From: Micromonospora trifolii
Lineage (GTDB): Bacteria > Actinomycetota > Actinomycetes > Mycobacteriales > Micromonosporaceae
Assembly: GCF_022229005.1 (NCBI RefSeq)
Contig: NZ_JAKKFD010000001.1
Coordinates: 172,606 to 236,605, forward strand
Direction of reading: 5' to 3'
DNA: 64,000 bases
The stretch's first letter is position 1. Each line of letters starts with the position of its first letter. The translations under genes and the position numbers were made by a program. Under the pieces are notes generated by a model that searched no databases, was not told the origin of the DNA, and was given only the letters and a program-made list of their open reading frames with translations. Shown one piece after another: positions 15,994-23,687 of the stretch.

Positions 15994-16953
15994 GTGACGA
16001 AGACGTACGAGGGCGGCGCGCCGCTCGCCGAGGTGGTCCGGTCCGGGTTCGTGGAGGGTGCGCACCGCGGCTCGGTGGTGGTGCTGGACGCCGCCGGTGT
16101 CGCGGTGGCGTCCGCCGGGGACGTGACCTCGCCGATCTTCCCCCGCTCGGCCAGCAAGCCGATGCAGGCGATCGGGATGCTCCGGGCCGGCCTGGCCCTC
16201 ACCGACCCGGCCGACGTGGCGCTGGTCTCGGCGAGCCACGCCGGCGAGGAATTCCACCTGGCCCGGGTCGCTGCGCTGCTGGAGCGCGCCGGGCTGGACG
16301 CGTCGGCGCTGCACTGCCCACCCGACCTGCCGGTGGGCACCGCGGCCCGGGAGGCGGTGCTTCGCGCCGGTGGCGGCCCGAACCGGGTGCAGATGAACTG
16401 CTCCGGCAAGCACAGCGGGATGCTGCTGACCTGCGAGGCCGCCGGTTGGTCGCGGGAGGGCTACTGGCGACCCGAGCACCCGCTGCAGCAGCGGTTGCGG
16501 GCCGCCATCGAGGAGTTCACCGGCGAGCAGGCGGCGGCGGTGGGGGTCGACGGTTGCGGCGCCCCGGTCCTCGCGGTGTCGCTGACCGGCCTGGCCGGGG
16601 CGTTCCTCCGGCTGGTCGACGCCGAGCCCGGATCGGTGCCGCGCACTGTGGCCGACGCGATGCGGGCGTACCCGGAGATCGTGGGTGGCACCCAGGCCGA
16701 CGACACCCGGCTGATGCGTGGTGTCCCGGGGCTGCTGGCCAAGGTCGGTGCCGAGGGTGTGATCGCCGTGGCGCTGCCGGGTGTCGGCGCCGTCGCGCTG
16801 AAGGTCGACGACGGCGCCGACCGGGCCCGGATGCCGGTACTGGTCTCCGCGCTGCGCCGGCTCGGCGTGGACGCCCCGGTGCTGACCGAGTACGCGGAGG
16901 TGCCGCTCTTTGGCGGCGGGGTTCCGGTCGGGGCGGTCCGCCCGCTCTGGTGA
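15994..16953 (+). CDS. L-asparaginase II family protein (PF06089-type)
   Basis: A 319-residue protein of the asparaginase family found in Rhizobium and actinobacteria, unrelated to E. coli AnsB. Typical stretches are GSVVVLDAAG, FPRSASKPMQAIGM, SASHAGEEFH, MNCSGKHSGML and VDGCGAPV, with candidate catalytic Ser-Lys pairs in RSASKP and NCSGKH. It should hydrolyse L-asparagine to aspartate and ammonia. TACCGT lies 7 nt before GTG 15994. Its stop is only 7 bp from the end of the convergent hydrolase. Confidence 0.85.
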   Translation: MTKTYEGGAPLAEVVRSGFVEGAHRGSVVVLDAAGVAVASAGDVTSPIFPRSASKPMQAIGMLRAGLALTDPADVALVSASHAGEEFHLARVAALLERAGLDASALHCPPDLPVGTAAREAVLRAGGGPNRVQMNCSGKHSGMLLTCEAAGWSREGYWRPEHPLQQRLRAAIEEFTGEQAAAVGVDGCGAPVLAVSLTGLAGAFLRLVDAEPGSVPRTVADAMRAYPEIVGGTQADDTRLMRGVPGLLAKVGAEGVIAVALPGVGAVALKVDDGADRARMPVLVSALRRLGVDAPVLTEYAEVPLFGGGVPVGAVRPLW

Positions 16954-16960
16954 CTGTGCT

Positions 16961-17758
16961 CTAACTCAGGAAGTCGAGCAGCGCGGCGTTGACCGGCTCC
17001 GGGCGCTCCAGCGGCAGCAGGTGGGCGGCGTCCGGCACGTCGGGCAGTCGTACCGCGCCGGGGACCTCGGCGGCGATCCGGTCGGCGAGCCGACTGATGT
17101 CCGGCACGTCCGCGGCACCGGCGGTGACCAGGACGGGGATCTTCAGCTCGCCGAGACGGCCGATCGCCGGTGGCGACAGCTCTCCCACCTCGACCGCGCC
17201 GAGCGCCAGCTCGGCGGCGAGGGCACGCTGGTCCATCTCCTGCGCGAACGCGAGCAGCTCGCTGTCGACCTCCTCCGGCTGGCGTCGTGGGCCGACCACC
17301 CAGAACCGCACCTCGCCGGCCGCGCCGGCGACGAAGTCGTCCGGGTCGACCTCTCCGACCAGGTCGTCCCAGAGGTCGTTCGCCTCGTCGGACCACTCGT
17401 TGCCGGAGACCGCCGTGTCGAACAGCGCGAGCGCGCTCACCCGGTCGGGGTGGGCCAGCGCGGTGTCGATGGCGACCGTCCCGCCGAAGGAACAGCCGAC
17501 CAGGGCGGCCCGGGGCAGGTCGAGCGCGTCCAGCAGCCCGGCCACGTCGTCGTGGTGCGTGAACGGGGTCGGCGGGAGCTCCGAGTCTCCGTAGCCGCGC
17601 AGGTCCGGGACGATCACCCGGTGCCGGGCGGCGAGCGCGGACACCTGTCCCCGCCACATCCGCCGGTCGGCGATTCCGGCGTGCAGCAGGACGACTGGCG
17701 AACCGGTGCCGGCCTCGTCGTACGCGATGCTTGCTCCATTGACTGTGATCTTGTGCAC
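16961..17758 (-). CDS. Alpha/beta hydrolase
   Basis: A 265-residue alpha/beta-fold hydrolase. VVLLHAGIADRRMW supplies the oxyanion region, GCSFGG is the nucleophile elbow (Ser about residue 93), and DAAHLLPLERPE contains the catalytic His; the acid is probably Asp in TAGAADVPD. Substrate is unknown. GTG 17758 is preceded by TACGGT 6 nt upstream (17765-17770, minus), consistent with a leaderless transcript divergent from the XRE regulator. Confidence 0.82.
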   Translation of the reverse strand: MHKITVNGASIAYDEAGTGSPVVLLHAGIADRRMWRGQVSALAARHRVIVPDLRGYGDSELPPTPFTHHDDVAGLLDALDLPRAALVGCSFGGTVAIDTALAHPDRVSALALFDTAVSGNEWSDEANDLWDDLVGEVDPDDFVAGAAGEVRFWVVGPRRQPEEVDSELLAFAQEMDQRALAAELALGAVEVGELSPPAIGRLGELKIPVLVTAGAADVPDISRLADRIAAEVPGAVRLPDVPDAAHLLPLERPEPVNAALLDFLS

Positions 17759-17810
17759 GAACGGACCGTACGGACCGGCCGAGCGGCGCGCAAACGGGTG
17801 CTGAGACCTT

Positions 17811-17862
17811 GCTAACTATGGTTAGCGTTTTGCTTGCAAGAGCTAGCGCGGGCTATTAGCGT
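17811..17862 (+). promoter_or_regulatory. Promoter and palindrome cluster of the XRE-HbhA operon
   Basis: A -35 TTGCAA (17834-17839) and -10 TAGCGT (17857-17862) are separated by 17 bp, and the -10 ends 7 nt before ATG 17870. Palindromes built from GCTA/TAGC half-sites surround it: GCTAAC-4-GTTAGC (17811-17826), GCTAGC (17842-17847) and GCTATTAGC (17852-17860). They are probable operators, perhaps for the XRE protein itself. Confidence 0.6.
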
Positions 17863-17869
17863 CGCTGCC

Positions 17870-18445
17870 ATGGCCACACCCAAGGACCTTCCCGACGTCG
17901 GCGGGTTCATCCGCGATCTGCGGCGCAACGCCAAGATCTCGCTGCGGCAGCTCGCCGAGCAGGCGGGGGTCAGCAACCCGTACCTCAGCCAGATCGAGCG
18001 CGGCCTGCGCAAACCCAGCGCCGAGGTGCTCCAGCAACTGGCGAGCGCGCTGCGGGTCTCCACGCCGGCGATGTACCTGCGCGCCGGCCTGCTCGACGAC
18101 AAGGAAGGCCACGGGGTGCTCGCCGCCATCGCCGTGGACGCCGACCTGACGATGGCGCAGAAGCAGTCGCTCAGTCAGATCTACGAGACGTTCCGCCGGG
18201 AGAACACCCGGTTGGCCGAGACCCAGGCCGAAGCCGAGGCGGCGCAGGCCGACCAGCCCGCCAGCCAGGCCGCGGACCTGGCGAATGTCGCCGCCACCGG
18301 CCCCACCACAGTGGGCGGCACCCCGACCGAAGCCGTGCTCGAGTCGGTCGCCGTCACCGAGGCGGGCACCGCCCCCGCCCCGGGAAGCACCAGCATCCCC
18401 CAGAAGAAGAAGGCCGCCGAGGCGGCCGAAGAGGAGACGTCATGA
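17870..18445 (+). CDS. XRE-family transcriptional regulator upstream of hbhA-like gene
   Basis: A 191-residue protein. Residues 10-70 form a Cro/C1-type HTH (GGFIRDLRRNAKISLRQLAEQAG in parts, VSNPYLSQIERGLRKPS, LQQLASALRV). A middle alpha-helical part (MAQKQSLSQIYETFRREN) may dimerise, and the tail is Ala/Thr/Pro-rich and ends in KKKAAEAAEEETS. It corresponds to M. tuberculosis Rv0474, which precedes hbhA. Its stop overlaps the next start (ATGA), so the regulator and HbhA-like protein are co-translated. Start chosen at ATG 17870 because of the well-placed promoter. Confidence 0.87.
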   Translation: MATPKDLPDVGGFIRDLRRNAKISLRQLAEQAGVSNPYLSQIERGLRKPSAEVLQQLASALRVSTPAMYLRAGLLDDKEGHGVLAAIAVDADLTMAQKQSLSQIYETFRRENTRLAETQAEAEAAQADQPASQAADLANVAATGPTTVGGTPTEAVLESVAVTEAGTAPAPGSTSIPQKKKAAEAAEEETS

Positions 18446-19074
18446 GCGAGCCGAAGACCAACCGCATCCCCGCCCCGATCTACGCCGCCGCCGGTGCCGG
18501 TGAGCTGGCCATCGAGCAGCTGCGCAAGCTGCCGGCCGTTGTCGGCGTGCTCAGCACCCGGGTCGTCGCCGACCTGGGTGGCCGGGCCGTGCTGACCGGC
18601 TTCGAGCTGAAGCAGAAGGCCACCGAGACGCTGCGCACCGCCAACGAGACCGCCGACCTGGCGAAGCTGCGCGAGGTGGCCGACATCGACAAGCTGCGCG
18701 CCGCCGCGACCCGCAACGCCGCACTGGTGGTCGCTGGTGCCCAGGTCGCCCAGGAGCGCGCGTTCGCCGCGTACGGTGCGCTGGTCGCTCGGGGCGAGCG
18801 GGTCGTCGGTGCCGGCGTGCTGGAGGCCGCCGAGACGGTCAACGCCGACATCGAGGCCACCGAGGCCGTGACGCCGACGACCACCACCGCGGCTGCCACC
18901 ACCGCGGCGGCCCCCGCCGACGCGCCGACCCCGGCCGACGTTGCCGAGATCGCCGAGGCCAAGCCGGCCGCCGTCAAGAAGGTCGCCCGCGCGCCGAAGG
19001 CCGCCAAGCCGGTCGAGACCCCGTCGGCGAAGCTTCCCCGGGCCACCAAGCGGACCCGCCCGGCCGCCGAGTAG
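18442..19074 (+). CDS. Heparin-binding hemagglutinin (HbhA)-like protein
   Basis: A 210-residue protein in two parts. Residues 1-130 are helical and resemble the HbhA core (PIYAAAGAGELAIEQLRKLP, DLAKLREVADIDKLRAAATR), followed by an Ala/Thr/Pro linker and a Lys/Ala/Pro-rich basic tail (KKVARAPKAAKP). In M. tuberculosis the Lys-rich tail binds heparan sulfate; in a soil actinobacterium it more likely binds anionic polymers or membranes, also linked to lipid-body and growth roles. No signal peptide is visible. Gene order XRE-HbhA-DUF2516 equals Rv0474-Rv0476. Confidence 0.82.
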   Translation: MSEPKTNRIPAPIYAAAGAGELAIEQLRKLPAVVGVLSTRVVADLGGRAVLTGFELKQKATETLRTANETADLAKLREVADIDKLRAAATRNAALVVAGAQVAQERAFAAYGALVARGERVVGAGVLEAAETVNADIEATEAVTPTTTTAAATTAAAPADAPTPADVAEIAEAKPAAVKKVARAPKAAKPVETPSAKLPRATKRTRPAAE

Positions 19075-19087
19075 CTCATCCTGTCCG

Positions 19088-19126
19088 CGACCCCGGCGGC
19101 GTCCTTGTCGGACGTAGCCGGGGTCG
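19088..19126 (+). terminator. Hairpin after the HbhA-like gene
   Basis: Ten base pairs join 19088-19097 (CGACCCCGGC) and 19117-19126 (GCCGGGGTCG), with a small inner GTCC/GGAC stem. There is no U-tract, which is common for actinobacterial terminators. It may partly separate hbhA from the next gene, which has its own -10. Confidence 0.55.
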
Positions 19127-19145
19127 TGGACATAAACTGGCCGAC

Positions 19146-19460
19146 ATGGCCAACGCCGCGCCGATCTTCGCGTTCGAAGTCCGCTACGTGATCGAGCTGA
19201 TTCTGCTCGTCTTCGCGCTGATCATCCAGGGTGTCGCGCTGGTGCATGCCGTCACGCAGCGCTCCGACGCCTTCCCCGCCATCGGGACGCTGCCCAAGGG
19301 CGGCTGGATCGCCATCCTGGCGGTCTGCCTCGTGCTCACACTGCTCGGCTTCGGTCCGATCAGCCTCTTCGGACTGATCGGCATCGCCGCCGCGCTCATC
19401 TACCTGCTCGACGTCCGGGTCGGTCTTCGCGACCTGAGCGACGGCAAAGGGTTCTGGTGA
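19146..19460 (+). CDS. Small membrane protein, DUF2516 family
   Basis: A 104-residue protein with three predicted membrane segments (YVIELILLVFALIIQGVALV, GWIAILAVCLVLTLLGF, LFGLIGIAAALIYLLDV). It matches the DUF2516 family, whose M. tuberculosis member Rv0476 also follows hbhA. Function is unknown. TAAACT (19133-19138) ends 7 nt before ATG 19146, so it has its own leaderless promoter. The stop overlaps the next gene by GTGA. Confidence 0.85.
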   Translation: MANAAPIFAFEVRYVIELILLVFALIIQGVALVHAVTQRSDAFPAIGTLPKGGWIAILAVCLVLTLLGFGPISLFGLIGIAAALIYLLDVRVGLRDLSDGKGFW

Positions 19461-20344
19461 GAGGTTTTCGCTGGCCGCCCCCACCCGACAGCGGGCCCCG
19501 CACCTGGGGGCCCGGGCCGGGTGGGCCGCGTACCGGCCGACCGGCGCTGCCGGAGCCGGAGACCGAGCTGGTCACCACCCCGCACGGCGTACGGCTGGAA
19601 CGGTTGGTCACCGGCACCGGTGATCCGGTCACCGTGTTCGCGCACGGGCTGGGCAACGGCATCGCCACCACCCGCCCGTTCGGCAGTGGGGTGAACGGCC
19701 GCAAGGTGTTCTTCCAGTTCCGCGGGCACGGCCGATCCGTTGCCCCGGACGGGCCGTGGGACTACCTGGACCTGGCCCGGGATCTGCGGGCGATCGCCGA
19801 CCTCGGGGGCGCCAGCCGGGCGTTCGGCGCGAGCCTCGGCGCGGGTGCCCTCTGCCGACTCCTCGTCGAGAGCCCGGATCGTTTCGACAAACTGGTCTTC
19901 TTCCTGCCCGCGGTCCTCGACGAGCCACGCGGGCCGGCCGCCCGGGAACGCGTCACAGACCTACTGGAGGCGGTGGAGAGCGGGGACGCCTCGGCGGTCG
20001 CCGACATCGTCACGCTGGAGCTGCCCCCGGCGGTGCGCAACACCCCGGCCGGCTGGGCCTACCTGCGCCAACGGCTCGACCAACTGCTCCGCGACGGCCT
20101 GGCCGACAGTCTGGCCACGCTCACCGACCAGACACCGCTGCGCCAGATCGGCGACCTGACCGGCGTCACCACGCCGGCGCTGGTGATCGGTTGCGCCGGC
20201 GACGACCTGCACCCGGTCGAGGTCGCCGAGCGGCTCGCCGTCGCGCTGCCCCAGGCCACCCTGCACGTGTACGACCGGCCCGGCGTGCTCTGGTCGGAAC
20301 GCGCCGATCTGCGGGACCGCATTTCCGGCTTCCTCAACGAGTAG
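19457..20344 (+). CDS. Alpha/beta hydrolase
   Basis: A 295-residue protein with a Pro/Gly-rich N-terminus of about 35 residues and an alpha/beta-hydrolase core: TVFAHGLGNGIATT (oxyanion HG), FQFRGHGRSVAP, FGASLGAGA (nucleophile elbow GASLG), VIGCAGDDLHPVE (catalytic Asp). The expected C-terminal His region reads YDRPGVLWSERADLRD and lacks a clear His, so catalysis may be altered. GTG 19457 overlaps the DUF2516 stop by GTGA; the two are probably co-translated. Confidence 0.78.
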   Translation: MRGFRWPPPPDSGPRTWGPGPGGPRTGRPALPEPETELVTTPHGVRLERLVTGTGDPVTVFAHGLGNGIATTRPFGSGVNGRKVFFQFRGHGRSVAPDGPWDYLDLARDLRAIADLGGASRAFGASLGAGALCRLLVESPDRFDKLVFFLPAVLDEPRGPAARERVTDLLEAVESGDASAVADIVTLELPPAVRNTPAGWAYLRQRLDQLLRDGLADSLATLTDQTPLRQIGDLTGVTTPALVIGCAGDDLHPVEVAERLAVALPQATLHVYDRPGVLWSERADLRDRISGFLNE

Positions 20345-20355
20345 CCTGCCCTGTC

Positions 20356-21093
20356 ATGGGCGTCACACAGCATGGCCGCACGCACCGGCTGGACCTTGCC
20401 GACCCGACACTGCGCGAATGGACGTGCACCGTCCTGCACTCCGATGCGGAGCAGGGCATCGTGCTGGACCGTTCGGCGTTCTACCCGGGCGGCGGTGGTC
20501 AACCACCCGACCACGGCGTGCTGCTGTGGCAGGGCGTGCAGACCCGGATCGTCGGCACCCGCAAGGGCGACGACCCCTACCTGATCCCCGCCGAGGGTGA
20601 CCCGCTGCCGCCGGTCGGCACCGAGGTCGTCGGCGCTGTAAAGGACGAGCGCCGCACCCGGCTGATGCGTACCCACTCCGGTCTGCACGTTCTCTGCGGC
20701 GTGGTGTTCCGTGACTTCGGCGCCCTGGTGACCGGCAACTCGATGGACGTGGGCGAGGCCCGGATGGACTTCAACCTTCCCGAGGTGCCCCCGGACTTCA
20801 AGAGCCGGATCGAGGAGCTGGTCAACGCCGAGGTGGCCGCCGACCGCTCGGTCGCCACCCGGGTGCTGCCGCGCACCGAGGCGCTGGCCCTGCCGGACAT
20901 CATCCGTACCCAGTCCAACCTCATCCCGCCGGATGAGCAGGAGGTCCGGATCGTCGACATCGTCGGGCTGGACGTGCAGGCCGACGGCGGCACCCACGTC
21001 GCCTCCACCGCCCAGATCGGCAAGGTGCAGGTGGTCAAGGTGGAGAGCAAGGGCCGGGCCAACCGCCGGGTCCGGGTCCGGCTGGTCGACTAG
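20356..21093 (+). CDS. Alanyl-tRNA editing protein (AlaX-type)
   Basis: A 245-residue trans-editing protein that deacylates mischarged Ser/Gly-tRNA(Ala). The AlaRS editing-domain signatures are DRSAFYPGGGGQPPDHG near residue 37, the zinc motif HSGLH (HxxxH) and GLDVQADGGTHVASTAQIG, where His provides a further ligand. It lacks the aminoacylation and C-Ala parts of AlaRS. ATG 20356 has TAGCCT 8 nt upstream, right after the preceding gene's stop. Homologues of this small form occur widely in actinobacteria. Confidence 0.87.
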   Translation: MGVTQHGRTHRLDLADPTLREWTCTVLHSDAEQGIVLDRSAFYPGGGGQPPDHGVLLWQGVQTRIVGTRKGDDPYLIPAEGDPLPPVGTEVVGAVKDERRTRLMRTHSGLHVLCGVVFRDFGALVTGNSMDVGEARMDFNLPEVPPDFKSRIEELVNAEVAADRSVATRVLPRTEALALPDIIRTQSNLIPPDEQEVRIVDIVGLDVQADGGTHVASTAQIGKVQVVKVESKGRANRRVRVRLVD

Positions 21094-21117
21094 ATCGAGT
21101 ACCAAATCCGGACGTCG

Positions 21118-21139
21118 GTTGTCAGGTATTGCTGACAAC
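21118..21139 (+). promoter_or_regulatory. Inverted repeat operator upstream of the SDR gene
   Basis: GTTGTCAG (21118-21125) and CTGACAAC (21132-21139) are perfect 8-bp arms with a 6-bp spacer, ending 9 bp before the SDR start. The size fits a dimeric repressor. The convergent WYL regulator at 22054-23049 is the nearest candidate to bind it. Confidence 0.55.
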
Positions 21140-21148
21140 GTCGCAGGC

Positions 21149-22063
21149 ATGACACAACCGCTCACAGGAAAGATCGCGCTCGTCGCCGGTGCCACCCGTG
21201 GTGCCGGGCGACAGATCGCCGTTCAGCTCGGCGCGGCCGGTGCCACTGTCTACGCCACCGGTCGCAGCACCCGGGCCGGCCGCTCCGAGATGGCCCGACC
21301 GGAGACCATCGAGGAGACCGCCGAACTGGTCAGCGCTGCTGGCGGCACCGGCATCGCCGTTCACGTCGACCACCTGGTGCCCGAGCAGGTCCGCGACCTG
21401 GTCGCCCGGATCGACGCCGAGCAGGGTCACCTCGACGTGCTGGTGAACGACATCTGGGGCGGCGACCCACTGGTCACCTGGGACAAGCCGGTCTGGGAGC
21501 AGCCGCTCGACGCCGGCTTCCGTACCCTGCGACTGGCCGTCGACACGCACATCATCACCAGCCACTTCGCCCTGCCGCTGCTGATCCGCAAGCCCGGCGG
21601 CCTGGTGGTGGAGATGGGCGACGGCACCAAGGCGTACAACGACGAGAACTACCGGCTGTCGGTCTTCTACGACCTGGCCAAGGTCTCGGTCAACCGGCTC
21701 GCCTTCAGCCAGGCGCACGAGCTGAAGCCGCACGGCTGCACAGCAGTGGCGCTCACCCCCGGCTGGATCCGTTCCGAGGCGATGCTGGAGCACTTCGGCG
21801 TGACCGAGGAGAACTGGCGTGACGGCGCCGCCACCGACCCGAACTTCCTCATCTCGGAGACCCCGGCCTTCGTCGGCCGGGCGGTGGCCGCGCTCGCCGC
21901 CGACGAGGAGAGGGCCCGCTGGAGCGGCAAGTCCGTCGATGCCGGCACGCTGTCCAAGGTGTACGGGTTCACCGACCTCGACGGCAGCCAACCCGAGGGC
22001 TTCCGCTACATCACCGAGGTGGTCGACGCGGGCAAACCGTCGGACGTGACCGGCTACCGGTAG
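21149..22063 (+). CDS. Short-chain dehydrogenase/reductase
   Basis: A 304-residue classical-fold SDR. The NAD(P) loop is VAGATRGAGRQIA (TGxxxGxG type with Ala-Gly-Ala), VNDIWGGD replaces the usual NNAG, and the active site has a shifted motif: YRLSVFYDLAKVSVNR supplies Tyr and Lys (YxxxK-like, YDLAK). TPGWIRSEAML follows. The C-terminus (VDAGTLSKVYGFTDLDGSQP) is longer than in most SDRs. Substrate is unknown. Its last 10 bases overlap the end of the convergent WYL gene. An inverted repeat just upstream suggests tight repression. Confidence 0.85.
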   Translation: MTQPLTGKIALVAGATRGAGRQIAVQLGAAGATVYATGRSTRAGRSEMARPETIEETAELVSAAGGTGIAVHVDHLVPEQVRDLVARIDAEQGHLDVLVNDIWGGDPLVTWDKPVWEQPLDAGFRTLRLAVDTHIITSHFALPLLIRKPGGLVVEMGDGTKAYNDENYRLSVFYDLAKVSVNRLAFSQAHELKPHGCTAVALTPGWIRSEAMLEHFGVTEENWRDGAATDPNFLISETPAFVGRAVAALAADEERARWSGKSVDAGTLSKVYGFTDLDGSQPEGFRYITEVVDAGKPSDVTGYR

Positions 22064-23049
22064 AGCACGGCGAGCCGGTCGGCGCTCTCCGCGAACAACT
22101 GCCGCAGCTCGGGTGGGTCGATGACCTCGACCTCGGGGCCGAGCCCCAACAGTTGGCGGTACGCCACCTGGACCGACTCGACGGGCAGCCGCGCCACCAC
22201 CCAGCCCTGCCCGTCGGGCGGGCTGGCGGCGGCGACCAGCTCGTCGTACACGAAGGGGGCATCGACCAGGTGCCGGAGCTGGCGCACGCCGGCGGGGCTC
22301 AGCCGGACGGCGACCTCGGCCCGCAGCATGGTCCGCAGGAATGACCCGGCCTGCTCGCGCCAGTGCCCGGCCAGGTCGAAGCCCTCGTCGCGGTCGAAGT
22401 GCTCGTCGCCCACCTCGACCCCGGTGACCCGGTCCACCCGGTAGGTGCGCACGTCGTCGCCGACCCGGCCGACCAGATACCAGACAGCGCTCTTGAGCAC
22501 CAGGCCGTACGGCTGGACCAGGCGGGTCACCTCCCGCTCGCCTCGTCGGTAGCGCAGCTCCACCACCCGGTCGCCCCAGACCGCCCGGGCCAGTTCGGGC
22601 AGCCAGAGCGGTGGCGCGGTCTCCCGGAACCAGCCCGGCACGTCCAGGTGGAACCGCTGCCCGGCACGGGCCGGCGCGTCGCGCAGGGCCGGTGGCAGCG
22701 CGGCGAGCACCTTCAGTTCGGCGGACGCGACAGCGTCGGCGAGCCCCATCTCGCCGGCCGGCCCGGGCAGTCCGGCGAGGAAGAGCGCCTCCGCCTCGTC
22801 GCGGGTCAACCCGGTCAGTCGGGTGCGGTACCCGCCGAGCAGGCGGTAACCGCCGGCCCGCCCCCGGTCGGCGTAGACCGGCACGCCAGCGGCGGAGAGC
22901 GCCAGGACGTCGCGGTAGACGGTCCGCTCGGAGACCTCCAGCTCCCGCGCCAGCTCGCTCGCGGTCATCGACCCGCGCGACTGCAACAGCAACAGCAACG
23001 AGATCAGTCGGGACGCGCGCATCCGCCCATCCTGCCCGGTGCCGCTCAC
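22054..23049 (-). CDS. WYL-domain transcriptional regulator (DeoR/YafY type)
   Basis: A 331-residue regulator: N-terminal HTH_11-type domain (RASRLISLLLLLQSRG, TASELARELEVSERTVYRDVLAL), a WYL domain (LKSAVWYLVGRVGDDVRTYRVDRV) and a C-terminal WCX extension. WYL domains sense ligands such as nucleic acids or small molecules. GTG 23049 overlaps the stop of the LuxR regulator (GTGA), making it the last gene of a five-gene operon. ATG 23022 is an alternative start. The adjacent SDR gene with its inverted repeat is the most likely target; this is inference. Confidence 0.87.
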   Translation of the reverse strand: MSGTGQDGRMRASRLISLLLLLQSRGSMTASELARELEVSERTVYRDVLALSAAGVPVYADRGRAGGYRLLGGYRTRLTGLTRDEAEALFLAGLPGPAGEMGLADAVASAELKVLAALPPALRDAPARAGQRFHLDVPGWFRETAPPLWLPELARAVWGDRVVELRYRRGEREVTRLVQPYGLVLKSAVWYLVGRVGDDVRTYRVDRVTGVEVGDEHFDRDEGFDLAGHWREQAGSFLRTMLRAEVAVRLSPAGVRQLRHLVDAPFVYDELVAAASPPDGQGWVVARLPVESVQVAYRQLLGLGPEVEVIDPPELRQLFAESADRLAVLYR

Positions 23050-23687
23050 CGCCCGCCGGGCGTCAGCAACCCCCTGTCGTACGCGGTGGCCACCGCGGCG
23101 GCCCGGTCGTTGACCCCGAGCTTGGCGTACACGTGCAGCAGGTGCGTCTTGACGGTGGCCTCGCTGATGAACAGGCGGCTCGCCGCCTCCCGGTTGGAGG
23201 CGCCGCGGGCCACCAGTGTCAGCACCTCCAGCTCCCGTTGGCTGAGCGGCTCCTCGGCGGGAGCGCGCAGCCGGCCCATCAGCCGGCCGGCGACGCTCGG
23301 CGCGAGCACCGACTCGCCCCGGGCCGCGGCCCGGACCGCCCGAACCAGATCCTCCCGAGGGGTGTCCTTGAGCAGGTAACCGGTCGCACCTGCCTCGATC
23401 GCCGGCAGCACGTCCGCGTCCGTGTCGTAGGTGGTGAGCACCAGCACCCGGGCGGTGCTGCCGGCGCGAGCCAGTCTGCCGATGGCGGTCACGCCGTCCA
23501 TTCCGGGCATCCGCAGGTCCATCAGCACGACGTCCGGCCGCAGCGTCGCGACCAGGGCCAACGCCTCCGAACCGTCCGCCGCCTCGCCCACCACCTCGAA
23601 ATCGGGGTCACCGGTGAACATCCCCCGCAGCCCGTCCCGCACCACCGGATGGTCGTCGACGATCAGCAGTCGAACCGGGGCGGTCAA
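23046..23687 (-). CDS. NarL/LuxR-family response regulator
   Basis: A 213-residue two-domain regulator. The receiver has the acidic pair DD (11-12), phospho-acceptor Asp57 in VVLMDLRMP, and Lys in YLLKDTP. The LuxR HTH near the C-terminus reads LSQRELEVLTLVARGASN and ISEATVKTHLLHVYAKLGV. It overlaps the upstream kinase gene by 4 bp and forms its cognate pair. Together they probably control the ABC exporter encoded in the same operon, as in DesKR-like or LiaSR-like modules. Confidence 0.92.
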   Translation of the reverse strand: MTAPVRLLIVDDHPVVRDGLRGMFTGDPDFEVVGEAADGSEALALVATLRPDVVLMDLRMPGMDGVTAIGRLARAGSTARVLVLTTYDTDADVLPAIEAGATGYLLKDTPREDLVRAVRAAARGESVLAPSVAGRLMGRLRAPAEEPLSQRELEVLTLVARGASNREAASRLFISEATVKTHLLHVYAKLGVNDRAAAVATAYDRGLLTPGGR

